Shown here: one piece after another, positions 33,488 to 42,148 of the stretch
How positions within the stretch are numbered: the first letter of the stretch is position 1
Layout: the number at the start of each line of letters is the position of its first letter
Assembly: GCF_030816505.1 (NCBI RefSeq)
Contig: NZ_JAUSYB010000001.1
Location: 1,798,001 to 1,862,000, forward strand
Source: Microbacterium sp. W4I20
GTDB taxonomy: Bacteria > Actinomycetota > Actinomycetes > Actinomycetales > Microbacteriaceae
Reading direction: 5' to 3'
DNA length: 64,000 nt
Made by a program: the position numbers and the translations under genes
The notes under the pieces: generated by a model
What the model saw: the letters and a program-made list of their open reading frames with translations, nothing else
What the model was told of the DNA's origin: nothing
Database searches by the model: none

Positions 33488-35542
33488 ATGACGAATCCCA
33501 CTGCCGCCGCCCTCATCGAGCGGTCGAACCGCCTGGGCGCGGATCCCGCGAACACCAACTACGCCGGCGGCAACACGTCCGCCAAGGGCACCGAGACCGA
33601 CCCGGTCACCGGGCAGCCGGTCGAGCTGCTCTGGGTCAAGGGCTCGGGAGGCGACCTCGGCACCCTGAAGGAGTCGGGTCTCGCGGTGCTGCGCCTCGAC
33701 CGCCTGCTCGCGCTCAAGGGCGTCTACCCCGGTGTCGAGCGAGAAGACGAGATGGTCGCAGCCTTCGACTACTGCCTGCACGGCAAGGGCGGTGCCGCGC
33801 CCTCGATCGACACCGCGATGCACGGGCTGGTGGATGCTGCGCACGTCGACCACCTGCACCCGGACTCCGGCATCGCGATCGCGACCGCGGCCGACGGCGA
33901 GGCGCTGACGGCGAGCATCTTCGGCGAGAAGGTCGCCTGGGTCCCCTGGCGTCGCCCCGGGTTCCAGCTGGGTCTCGACATCGCCGCGATCAAGGATGCG
34001 AATCCGGCTGCGATCGGCTGCATCCTCGGCGGACACGGCATCACCGCCTGGGGCGACACGTCGGAGGCGGCCGAGGCGAACTCGCTGTGGATCATCGAGA
34101 CGGCATCCGCCTATCTCGCCGAGCACGGGAAGGCTGATCCGTTCGGTGGCGTGCGCGCCGGCTTCGAAGCACTGCCCGAGGCCGAGCGCCGCGAGCGCGC
34201 GGCAGCACTCGCCCCCACCATTCGCGGCATCGCCTCGCACGATCGTCCGCAGATCGGCCACTTCACCGATGCCGACGTGGTGCTCGACTTCCTGGCGTCC
34301 GAGAAGGCTCCGGCACTCGCCGCCCTCGGCACGAGCTGCCCCGACCACTTCCTGCGCACCAAGGTCAAGCCGCTGATCCTCGACCTGCCGGCCACCGCGT
34401 CACTCGAGGAGCAGATCGCCCGCCTGCGCGAGCTGCACGAGGAGTACCGCGCCGACTACCAGGCCTACTACGACGCGCACGCTTCGACAGGCTCAGCGGG
34501 GACCGCGGCAAGTCCCGCGATCCGCGGCGCCGACCCGCTCATCGTGCTGATCCCCGGCATCGGCATGTTCTCCTACGGCGCCAACAAGCAGACCGCCCGC
34601 GTCGCCGGCGAGTTCTACGTCAACGCGATCAACGTCATGCGCGGCGCCGAGTCGCTGTCCACCTACTCCCCCATCTCCGACGCCGAGAAGTTCCGCATCG
34701 AGTACTGGGCCCTCGAAGAGGCCAAGCTGCAGCGGATGCCGAAACCGAAGTCCCACCAGGGCCGTATCGCGTTCGTCACCGGCGCGGCATCGGGCATCGG
34801 CAAGGCCATCGCCACTCGCCTCGCGGCCGAGGGCGCGTGCGTCGTCGTCGCTGACCTCGACCTCGAGAAGGCGCAGGCCGCCGCGGCCGAACTCGGGAAC
34901 ACCGATGTCGCGATCGGCGTCGCGGCGAACGTGGCGGATGCCGCGGCGATCCGGGCCGCCATGGATACGACGGTGCTCGCCTTCGGCGGCGTCGACCTCG
35001 TCGTGAACAACGCAGGACTCTCGCTGTCGAAGCCGCTGCTGGAGACGACCGAGAAGGATTGGGACCTGCAGCACGACGTGATGGCGAAGGGCTCGTTCCT
35101 GGTCTCGCAGGCCGCGGCCCGCGCGCTCATCGACCAGAAGCTCGGCGGCGACATCATCTACATCTCGTCGAAGAACTCGGTCTTCGCCGGCCCCAACAAC
35201 ATCGCGTACTCGGCGACCAAGGCCGACCAGGCGCACCAGGTGCGGCTGTTGGCGGTCGAGCTCGGGGAGTTCGGCATCCGCGTCAACGGCATCAACCCCG
35301 ACGGCGTCGTGCGCGGCTCGGGCATCTTCGCCTCGGGTTGGGGCGCCAACCGCGCCGCGACCTACGGCGTCGCGGAAGAGGACCTCGGCCAGTTCTACGC
35401 GAACCGCACGATCCTCAAGCGCGAGGTCGTTCCCGAGAACGTGGCGGATGCGGTGTTCGTACTCACCGGCCCCGAGCTGAGCCGCACCACCGGCCTCCAC
35501 ATCCCGGTCGACTCCGGCGTCGCCGCCGCCTTCCTGCGATGA
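33488..35542 (+). CDS. rhaD: Bifunctional L-rhamnulose-1-phosphate aldolase / L-lactaldehyde dehydrogenase
   Basis: The 684-residue fusion has an N-terminal class II aldolase domain (about 1-400; AGGNTSAKG, HVDHLHPDSGIA with zinc His residues, LGGHGITAWG) and a C-terminal SDR (about 425-684; VTGAASGIG, NNAGLS, YSATKADQ). It splits rhamnulose-1-phosphate to dihydroxyacetone phosphate and L-lactaldehyde, and oxidises or reduces the aldehyde. ATG 33488 is preceded by GAGGAAAAG. A short Ala/Ser/Gly/Thr stretch, STGSAGTAAS, at about residues 333-342 is encoded by a REP-like insertion in the aldolase domain. It overlaps the kinase gene by four bases. Confidence 0.95.
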   Translation: MTNPTAAALIERSNRLGADPANTNYAGGNTSAKGTETDPVTGQPVELLWVKGSGGDLGTLKESGLAVLRLDRLLALKGVYPGVEREDEMVAAFDYCLHGKGGAAPSIDTAMHGLVDAAHVDHLHPDSGIAIATAADGEALTASIFGEKVAWVPWRRPGFQLGLDIAAIKDANPAAIGCILGGHGITAWGDTSEAAEANSLWIIETASAYLAEHGKADPFGGVRAGFEALPEAERRERAAALAPTIRGIASHDRPQIGHFTDADVVLDFLASEKAPALAALGTSCPDHFLRTKVKPLILDLPATASLEEQIARLRELHEEYRADYQAYYDAHASTGSAGTAASPAIRGADPLIVLIPGIGMFSYGANKQTARVAGEFYVNAINVMRGAESLSTYSPISDAEKFRIEYWALEEAKLQRMPKPKSHQGRIAFVTGAASGIGKAIATRLAAEGACVVVADLDLEKAQAAAAELGNTDVAIGVAANVADAAAIRAAMDTTVLAFGGVDLVVNNAGLSLSKPLLETTEKDWDLQHDVMAKGSFLVSQAAARALIDQKLGGDIIYISSKNSVFAGPNNIAYSATKADQAHQVRLLAVELGEFGIRVNGINPDGVVRGSGIFASGWGANRAATYGVAEEDLGQFYANRTILKREVVPENVADAVFVLTGPELSRTTGLHIPVDSGVAAAFLR
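34480..34510. repeat. REP-like GCTTCGACAGGCTCAGC element inside the rhaD coding region
   Basis: GCTTCGACAGGCTCAGCG (34481-34498) followed by GGGACCGCGGCA resembles the TTCGACAGGCTCAG-core repeats scattered between genes in many actinobacteria. Here it sits in frame and codes for a linker-like Ser/Thr/Gly/Ala stretch. I saw no other copy in this window. Confidence 0.55.
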
Positions 35543-36939
35543 CCACCCGGGCCGTCGCGGCGGTCGACCTCGGAGCGACCAGCGGGCGGGTCGTGATCGG
35601 GCGGGTCGGCGACGGCGTGCTCGAGCTCGAACTCGTCTCGCGGTTCCCGAACGGTCCGGTCGAGCGCGAAGACGGCCTGCACTGGGACTTCGCGGCGCTG
35701 TCCGAGCACGTGGTCGAGGGGCTCGCCGAGGCCGTGCGCCGCGAACCCGCGATCGAGAGCATCGGCATCGATTCGTGGGCGGTCGACTACGGGCTGCTCG
35801 CGGGCGACGACCTGCTGGCCGAGCCGTTCCACTACCGCGACGCCCGCACGGCCCGCGGAGTCGAAGAGGTGCACGCGCTCCTCCCGTTCGCCGAGCTGTA
35901 CCGCCGCAACGGCCTGCAGTTCCTGCCGTTCAACACCCTGTACCAATACCGGGCCGACTCGCGGATCACGGATGCCGACAGCGCACTCCTCATCCCCGAT
36001 CTGCTCGCGTTCCTCCTCACCGGTGCGCGGGTCGCCGAACGGACGAACGCCTCCACGACCGGCCTGCTCGGCGTCGAGACCGGCGAGTGGGACGCCGACC
36101 TCGCCGCCCGCCTCCGCATCCCGGCGGCTCTGCTCCCGCCGCTCGTCGACCCCGGCACGACGATCGGCACCCTGCGTCCCGAACTCGCCGCCCGGATCGG
36201 CAAGCACCTGCCCGTCATCGCGGTCGGCTCGCACGACACCGCCTCGGCCGTCGTAGCCGTGCCGATGGTCGCAGGGTCGGCCGCCTACATCTCCTGCGGC
36301 ACCTGGGGACTCGTCGGCGTCGAGCTGACCGAGCCGGTGCTGACGGATGCCGCGCGCGAGGCGAACTTCACGCACGAGCTCGGCGTCGACGGCCGCTACC
36401 GGTTCCTGCACAACGTCACCGGGCTGTGGCTGCTCAGCGAGACCGTGCGGGCGTGGGAGGCGGAGGACGGCGCGAGCCTCGATCTGTCCGAGCTGCTCAC
36501 CGCCGCATCCGCCGTCACGGGCGACATCCCGCTCTTCGACGCGAACGACCCTTCGCTCAGTGCGCCGGGCGACATGCCGACGCGCATCACCGTGCTTCTC
36601 CGTGGCGACGCGCCCTCATCGAGAGCCGCCTTCGCCCGCACGATCGTCGAGTCGATCGCCGCGGCGTTCGCGGAAGCCGTGCAGACGGCATCCGCTCTCT
36701 CCGGGCGCACGCTCGACGTCGTGCATCTCGTCGGCGGCGGCTCGCTCAACCGCCTGCTCTGCCAGGCGACCGCCGATCGCACCGGCCTGCCGGTGCTCGC
36801 CGGCCCGGTCGAGGCGACCGCCCTGGGGAACGTGCTCGTGCAGGCCCGCGCCCTCGGCGCCGCCCCCGCGACGCTCGAGGGTCTGCGCGCCCTGGTCGCC
36901 GCGACCCATCCGCCGGAGCGCTTCGAGCCGCACCCCTGA
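35539..36939 (+). CDS. rhaB: Rhamnulokinase
   Basis: The 466-residue protein is an FGGY-family carbohydrate kinase. The N-terminal ATP-phosphate motif AAVDLGATSGRVVIG, the segment IGIDSWAVDYGLL, the NTLYQYRA segment typical of rhamnulokinases, and the C-terminal VHLVGGGSLNRLLCQ are present. It phosphorylates L-rhamnulose at C1, feeding the aldolase encoded just before it. The start overlaps the aldolase stop (ATGA). It ends seven bases from a converging permease gene, with no terminator hairpin seen between. Confidence 0.95.
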   Translation: MTTRAVAAVDLGATSGRVVIGRVGDGVLELELVSRFPNGPVEREDGLHWDFAALSEHVVEGLAEAVRREPAIESIGIDSWAVDYGLLAGDDLLAEPFHYRDARTARGVEEVHALLPFAELYRRNGLQFLPFNTLYQYRADSRITDADSALLIPDLLAFLLTGARVAERTNASTTGLLGVETGEWDADLAARLRIPAALLPPLVDPGTTIGTLRPELAARIGKHLPVIAVGSHDTASAVVAVPMVAGSAAYISCGTWGLVGVELTEPVLTDAAREANFTHELGVDGRYRFLHNVTGLWLLSETVRAWEAEDGASLDLSELLTAASAVTGDIPLFDANDPSLSAPGDMPTRITVLLRGDAPSSRAAFARTIVESIAAAFAEAVQTASALSGRTLDVVHLVGGGSLNRLLCQATADRTGLPVLAGPVEATALGNVLVQARALGAAPATLEGLRALVAATHPPERFEPHP

Positions 36940-36946
36940 CGCGGGT

Positions 36947-37894
36947 CTATCCCTTCACCGCTCCCCCGAGCCCTGCCGACCGCAGGAACACCGACTGGAA
37001 CACGAGGAACATCGCGATCGGGATCAGCGTCGCGATCGCCAGCGCCGCGAGGAACACGTCGAGCTCGGTCTGCGACTGCACGGCGGGGAGTCGCACCGAC
37101 AGGGGCTGCACCGCGGGATCGGGCAGCACCAGCATCGGCCAGAGGTAGTCCTTCCACGCGGCGATGATCGCGAACACCGAGACCACTCCGAGGATCGGCT
37201 TCGACATCGGCAGGACGATCGACCAGAACAGCCGGAAAGGGCCGGCGCCGTCCGTGCGCGCCGCCTCGAACACCTCGCGCGGCAGCGAGTCGAAGAACCG
37301 CTTCACGAGCAGGATGTTGAACGCGTTCGCGCCCATCGGCAGCCACACGGCCAGGTAGTTGTTCAGCAGGTTGACCTCGCCGAGCAGCGGCGGGTTCACG
37401 ATGGTCAGGTACAGCGGCACCAGCAGCACGATCCCGGGGATGAACAGCGTCGCGAGCACGAGCGCATTGAGCACGGGGGCGTACGCGGGACGCAGCACGG
37501 ACAGCGCGTACCCGGCGGTGGTCGCGATGAACAGCTGCACGAACCAGGCGCCGACCGCGATCACCACCGTGTTGAGGAAGTACTGGTCGATGTGGATGTC
37601 GTTCCACGCGGTGGACAGGTTCGCCCAGTCGATCCCGTTCGGCCACAGCGCGAAGGGTTGCTGCAGCGTGTCCTGCGTGGGAGTGACCGCGGACTTCGCC
37701 AGCCAGAGGATCGGCCCCAGCCCGGCGACCACCAGCCCGATGGTGAGGAACACGTGCGTCAGCGACATGCCGAATCGGATGCCGGGGCGCCGGCGTTCCG
37801 AGGCGGAGATGACGGTGCGGTCGCCCGCACTGTCGACCGCGCGCTCGGCGGCCTTCTCGGCCGCCCGCGTCGAGAGGCGAGTGGTGAGGCTCAT
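36947..37894 (-). CDS. Carbohydrate ABC transporter permease, MalG type (CUT1)
   Basis: The 315-residue protein starts at ATG 37892-37894, overlapping the stop of the MalF-type gene. An alternative ATG at 37906 would add four residues. It has a long charged N-terminus, about six helices and an EAA loop (EVFEAARTDGAGPFRLFWSIVLP). It is the last gene of a GH13 / binding protein / two-permease operon. Again no ATPase is encoded in the operon. The GH13 enzyme suggests uptake of glucose-containing oligosaccharides. Confidence 0.92.
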   Translation of the reverse strand: MSLTTRLSTRAAEKAAERAVDSAGDRTVISASERRRPGIRFGMSLTHVFLTIGLVVAGLGPILWLAKSAVTPTQDTLQQPFALWPNGIDWANLSTAWNDIHIDQYFLNTVVIAVGAWFVQLFIATTAGYALSVLRPAYAPVLNALVLATLFIPGIVLLVPLYLTIVNPPLLGEVNLLNNYLAVWLPMGANAFNILLVKRFFDSLPREVFEAARTDGAGPFRLFWSIVLPMSKPILGVVSVFAIIAAWKDYLWPMLVLPDPAVQPLSVRLPAVQSQTELDVFLAALAIATLIPIAMFLVFQSVFLRSAGLGGAVKG

Positions 37895-38856
37895 GTCGTG
37901 CTCCATCGGTCGGTCAGCGTGAAGTACAGCCACGAGAGCACCGCCAGCACGATCGCCAGCAGCACCGAGACCGCGGTGGCCTCGCCGTAGTCGCCGCCGA
38001 GGCTGTTGCGGAACGCCTTGTCGTAGATGTAGAGCAGCACGGTCTTCGTCGCACCGGCAGGGCCGCCGCCGGTGAACAGGAACGGTTCGAGGAACACCTG
38101 CGCGGTGGCGATCACCTGCAGGATCAGCATGATGAAGAGGATGCCGCGCAGCTGCGGCAGCGTGACATGCCAGACCTTTTTCCAGATGCCGGCGCCGTCG
38201 ACCTCGGCGGCGTCGTAGAGCTCGGGCGGAACACCCAGAAGCGCGGCGAGGTAGATGATGATCGACCCGCCGGCCCCGGCCCAGGTCGCCTCGAGCACCA
38301 GCGAGGGCATGGCCTGCACCGCGTCCTGGATCCACGGCTGCGGCGGGATGCCGACGGCGCCGAGCACGGTGTTGAAGACGCCGGAGGGGTCGGCGCTGTA
38401 GAAGAACTTCCACAGCAGCACGGCGACGACCGGCGGGATGACGACCGGCAGGTACGCGAGGGCCGAGTAGAGCCCCTTGCCACGACGCACCTCACTCATC
38501 AGCACGGCCATGAGCAGCGGCAGCGGGAAGCCGAAGAGGAGGGCGAGCACCGCGAACCAGAGCGTGTTGATCACCGCCCGTCCGAGTTCCGGATCGCTCA
38601 GAACGACGAGGTAGTTGTCGAAGCCGACCCATTCGGCCACGATCAGGTTCGTCTTCTGCAGGCTCATGATCACCGACTGCACGATCGGCGACCACGAGAA
38701 GAACACGAACACGAACAGCATCGGGAGGACGAAGAGGAGGTTCGCGAGACCGCCGCCGCGGTACCAGGTGAGGGGCGAGCGGCGGCGAGCGGAGCGCACA
38801 GGGGGCGGCGGAGTCTCCTCCGCCGCCACCCGCTGCTCAGAGAGCGTCATCGTCAT
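37891..38856 (-). CDS. Carbohydrate ABC transporter permease, MalF/UgpA type (CUT1)
   Basis: The 321-residue membrane protein has about six helices and the EAA loop ELYDAAEVDGAGIWKKVWHV near residue 220. The gene starts three bases after the stop of the binding-protein gene and overlaps the MalG-type gene by four bases. It is standard for CUT1 importers in length and order. A Pro-rich N-terminal segment (EETPPPPVRSARRRS) is cytoplasmic. Substrate is inferred from the GH13 gene at the head of the operon. Confidence 0.92.
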   Translation of the reverse strand: MTMTLSEQRVAAEETPPPPVRSARRRSPLTWYRGGGLANLLFVLPMLFVFVFFSWSPIVQSVIMSLQKTNLIVAEWVGFDNYLVVLSDPELGRAVINTLWFAVLALLFGFPLPLLMAVLMSEVRRGKGLYSALAYLPVVIPPVVAVLLWKFFYSADPSGVFNTVLGAVGIPPQPWIQDAVQAMPSLVLEATWAGAGGSIIIYLAALLGVPPELYDAAEVDGAGIWKKVWHVTLPQLRGILFIMLILQVIATAQVFLEPFLFTGGGPAGATKTVLLYIYDKAFRNSLGGDYGEATAVSVLLAIVLAVLSWLYFTLTDRWSTT

Positions 38857-38859
38857 GGA

Positions 38860-40230
38860 CTACTCGTCGAGCTTCGCCTGGGCGTCGGTCTGGGCCTGGG
38901 CCAGCAGGGCGTCGATGTCGGCGTTCTCGTCGGTGAGCACGGTCTGGACCACCGAGTCCAGGAGCGAGTACACCTCCTGCGTCTTGACCTTCGGCTCCCC
39001 CACCGGCGTCTGGTCCCAGATGCGCTCGCTGAACGGCGCCATCTGCTCGACCGGGACATTGATGTAGTCGGCGATCCAACCGAGCGACTCCTCGTACAGC
39101 TCGCGGCTGAGCACCGGCAGCAGCGGGGTGCCGACGGCCTGGTCCGACTCGCTCAGCGTCTTCGCGTCCTGCACGGCCGCATCCTCATCCATGAGCTTCT
39201 GCATGTAGTACCAGTCGATCCACTCGACGCCGGCCGCCTTGGTCGTCTCATCGATGGTCGGGCTCATCACCGCGATGTCGCCACCGCCGAGCGTGCCGGG
39301 ATCATCGCCCTCCAGCGGCACGACCGTCATGCCGTAGATCGCGGAGTCCATCCCGAAGTCGCGTACGAGTGCGGTGTAGATGTCCGAGCCGGACGTGTAC
39401 ATTCCGATGTTCCCGGCGGCGAACTCCTGGTTGATCGTGCCCCAGTCCAGGTCGACCTTCGAGCCGAAGGACGAGTCCTCCCATTTCACGTCGTGCAGGA
39501 ACTGCAGCGCCGCCTTCGTCGCGTCGTTGTCGATCGTCGACTCCGCGGTGCCGTCGCCGTTGTCGGTCTGGGTGCGCCCGCCGCGCGCGACGGTCTGCGA
39601 GGTGAGCTGCCAGCCACCCGTGTTGTTGATGGCCATCTGCGCGTAGCCGGCCTTGCCCGTGGCATCCGTGATCGCCTTGGCGGCCTCGCGGATCTCGTCC
39701 CAGGTCTGCGGCGGGTTGTCCGGATCGAGCCCGGCCTGCTCGAACAGATCGCGGTTGTAATGCAGGGCCGCGGCGTAGGCCTGGCGCGGGAAGCCGTAGA
39801 GCTTGCCGTCGTCGCCGGTGACGCCGTCGAGGATGACCGGGTTGAACCGGTCCGTGTACCCGAGCTCGTCGATCGCGTCGGTGACGTCCATCAGCTGCCC
39901 GTTCTCGAGCAGGGTCTTGGAGTCGGTGAACGGCACGGTGAACACGTCGGGCAGGCTGCCGCCGGCGAGCTGTACCGCGAAGGTCGGCCCTTCCCATTCG
40001 TACTCGACCCCGATGATGTCGATGTCGGGATGCTCCTTCTCGAACTGCTTCTCCTGAGCGGCGAAGGCGTCGTAGGCCGCGGCATCGGCGCCGGGCGGGA
40101 ACGTCGCGACGCGCAGCTCGGTCTTGCCGCTCGCGTCGCCCTCTCCTCCGTCTGCGGAGCAGCCGGCGAGAGCGGTGACCGTGGCCAGTGCGGCGATGCC
40201 GGCGACCAGGGTCCTCGTGGGTGACTTCAT
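38860..40230 (-). CDS. Sugar ABC transporter substrate-binding lipoprotein (CUT1)
   Basis: From ATG 40228-40230, preceded by GGAAGGAAAGACG, the 456-residue product has a signal peptide with lipobox ALAGC and a family-1 solute-binding domain (EKEHPDIDIIGVEYEWEG, GGSLPDVFTVPFTDSK, GMYTSGSDIY). It should bind an oligosaccharide outside the cell for the permeases encoded next. It follows the GH13 gene by 61 bases. A longer frame upstream lacks a signal peptide at its start and is not used. Confidence 0.92.
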   Translation of the reverse strand: MKSPTRTLVAGIAALATVTALAGCSADGGEGDASGKTELRVATFPPGADAAAYDAFAAQEKQFEKEHPDIDIIGVEYEWEGPTFAVQLAGGSLPDVFTVPFTDSKTLLENGQLMDVTDAIDELGYTDRFNPVILDGVTGDDGKLYGFPRQAYAAALHYNRDLFEQAGLDPDNPPQTWDEIREAAKAITDATGKAGYAQMAINNTGGWQLTSQTVARGGRTQTDNGDGTAESTIDNDATKAALQFLHDVKWEDSSFGSKVDLDWGTINQEFAAGNIGMYTSGSDIYTALVRDFGMDSAIYGMTVVPLEGDDPGTLGGGDIAVMSPTIDETTKAAGVEWIDWYYMQKLMDEDAAVQDAKTLSESDQAVGTPLLPVLSRELYEESLGWIADYINVPVEQMAPFSERIWDQTPVGEPKVKTQEVYSLLDSVVQTVLTDENADIDALLAQAQTDAQAKLDE

Positions 40231-40291
40231 CGTCTTTCCTTCCATGTGAGTGCGGATCGGGTCGTGCAGGGGTGGGTCATGCGGGGTCGGG

Positions 40292-42007
40292 TCATCTCTG
40301 AACTCGGTGCGGCACGGAAGCCCCGCGCTCGGGCACCGCCCGCAGCCCGAGCCAGGCGGTGGCATCGGGCGGCAGCATGCCGTCGAGCTGCGTGCTGGCG
40401 AGAAGCACCTCGTGGTGGGCGGGGAGCGGCACCGCCGTCGGGCCGAGGTTGGTGACGCTGATCATGCCGTCGCCGCGTCGGAAGGCCAGCACGTCGGCGC
40501 CCGATTCCAGCCAGGAGAGCTCCCCCTCGGCCAGATCGACGAGGCTCCGTCGCAGCGCGATGGCCCGGCGGTAGAGGTGGAGGGTCGATGCGGGATCCTG
40601 CTCCTGCGCCTCGACGGTCAACCGCGCCCAGTCCGTCGGCTGCGGCAACCACGGCCGGCCGCCGAAACCGTACGGGCTCGCCGTACCCGACCAGGGCAAC
40701 GGCACCCGGCATCCGTCCCGCCCCGGATCGACCCCGCCGGAGCGGAAGTGCATCGGATCCTCGATCGCGTCGAGCGGGAGCTCGACCTCCGGGAGTCCGA
40801 GCTCGTCGCCCTGGTAGATGTAGAGACTGCCGGGGAGAGCCGCGATCAGCAGCGCCGCGGCGCGGGCGCGGTGCTGCCCGCGCGCAGCATCCGTCGGCGT
40901 GCCGAAGCGCTTGCGGTCGAAGGCGAAGCCGGAGTCGGCGCGCCCGTAGCGCGTCGCCGGTCGTGTTACGTCATGGTTCGAGAGCACCCAGGTCGCCGGG
41001 GCGCCGACCGGCGCATGCTCGGCCAGTGTGCGGGCGATGGAGTCGCGCATCGCCTGTGCGCTCCACGGCTGGGTCATGAACCCGAAGTTGAACGCGGTGT
41101 GCATCTCGCCGGGGCGGAGGTAGCGGGCGAACCGCTCCGGGTCGTCGAGCCAGACCTCCCCGACCAGGACGCGCTCGCCCTCGTACTCGTCGGCGACCGA
41201 GCGCCAGCTGCGGTAGATGTCGTGCAGCTCGTCGCGATCGAGGTGCGGATGGTCGACGGCGGGTGCGCCGCCCGACGGGAGGTCGGGAAGGGCGGGGTCC
41301 TTCGCGGGAAGCGCCGCCGAATCGATGCGCACGCCGGCGGCCCCCCGGTCGAACCAGAAGCGGAGGATGTCCTCGTGCTCGCGCCGTACGTCGGGGTGGT
41401 TCCAGTTGAGGTCGGGCTGTTCCGGGGTGAACAGATGCAGGTACCACTCGCCGGGTGTGCCGTCGGGGTTCGTGGTCCGGGTCCAGGTCTCGCCCTGGAA
41501 GCTCGAGACCCAGTTGGTGGGGATGCCGTCGCCTGCTTCGCCGCGGCCGGGGTGGAACCAGAAGCGCTCGCGTTCGACGCTGCCGGGGCCGGCCGCCAAT
41601 GCCTGGCGAAACCACTCGTGCCGGTCCGAGATGTGGTTCGGGACGATGTCGATGATGGTGCGGATGCCGAGTTCGAGCGCCTCGGCGATCAGCTGCTCCG
41701 CCTCCTGCAGGGTGCCGAACCGCGGGTCGATCTCGCGGTAGTCCTGCACGTCATACCCGCCGTCGGCGAGAGGGCTCAGGTACCAGGGGTTGAACCAGAG
41801 CGCATCGACACCGAGGCTCTTCAGGTACGGAAGTCGTTCGCGCACTCCGGCGAGATCACCGGTGCCGTCGCCGTTCCCATCGGCGAAGCTGCGCACGTAG
41901 ACCTGGTAGATCACGGCGGTGCGCCACCATCCCTCATCCGCCGGCATGCTCAGGATGCGGGGGGATGCAGGCGCGGTCGCAGTGGTGCGCAGAACGTCGG
42001 TGTCCAC
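40292..42007 (-). CDS. GH13 alpha-glucosidase / oligo-1,6-glucosidase-like
   Basis: I place the start at GTG 42005-42007 with GAGGAG just upstream, giving about 571 residues; an ATG 60 bases earlier would read through the promoter. GH13 landmarks are WWRTAVIYQVYVRSF, DIVPNHIS, GVRIDSAAL with the nucleophile Asp, LVGEVW with the acid/base Glu, and WVLSNHDVTRP. The QGDELGLPEVELP segment is typical of alpha-glucosidases of the oligo-1,6/maltose group. No signal peptide is seen, so it hydrolyses imported alpha-glucosides. It heads an operon with a CUT1 importer and lies next to a LacI regulator. Confidence 0.92.
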   Translation of the reverse strand: MDTDVLRTTATAPASPRILSMPADEGWWRTAVIYQVYVRSFADGNGDGTGDLAGVRERLPYLKSLGVDALWFNPWYLSPLADGGYDVQDYREIDPRFGTLQEAEQLIAEALELGIRTIIDIVPNHISDRHEWFRQALAAGPGSVERERFWFHPGRGEAGDGIPTNWVSSFQGETWTRTTNPDGTPGEWYLHLFTPEQPDLNWNHPDVRREHEDILRFWFDRGAAGVRIDSAALPAKDPALPDLPSGGAPAVDHPHLDRDELHDIYRSWRSVADEYEGERVLVGEVWLDDPERFARYLRPGEMHTAFNFGFMTQPWSAQAMRDSIARTLAEHAPVGAPATWVLSNHDVTRPATRYGRADSGFAFDRKRFGTPTDAARGQHRARAAALLIAALPGSLYIYQGDELGLPEVELPLDAIEDPMHFRSGGVDPGRDGCRVPLPWSGTASPYGFGGRPWLPQPTDWARLTVEAQEQDPASTLHLYRRAIALRRSLVDLAEGELSWLESGADVLAFRRGDGMISVTNLGPTAVPLPAHHEVLLASTQLDGMLPPDATAWLGLRAVPERGASVPHRVQR

Positions 42008-42038
42008 GGAACTCCTCGTCGTCAGTGGCGATGTCCCG

Positions 42039-42103
42039 AATGTAGCTTTTCGGAACACATGACGCAAGAACTAAACAAACTGTCGCAATTTTGCGATTCT
42101 TGC
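42039..42103 (-). promoter_or_regulatory. GH13 operon promoter with LacI-type operators
   Basis: On the minus strand TTGCGT (42062-42067) and TACATT (42039-42044) are 17 bases apart. GCAAG at 42064-42068 overlaps the -35. TCGCAA-TT-TTGCGA (42083-42096) and CTTGC (42099-42103) lie upstream. The same GCAAG/CTTGC halves form the palindromes before the LacI gene. Confidence 0.65.
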
Positions 42104-42148
42104 AGGGCGCACGTAAGCGGACGGGCTCGGCGACCCCGGGAACGAGTG

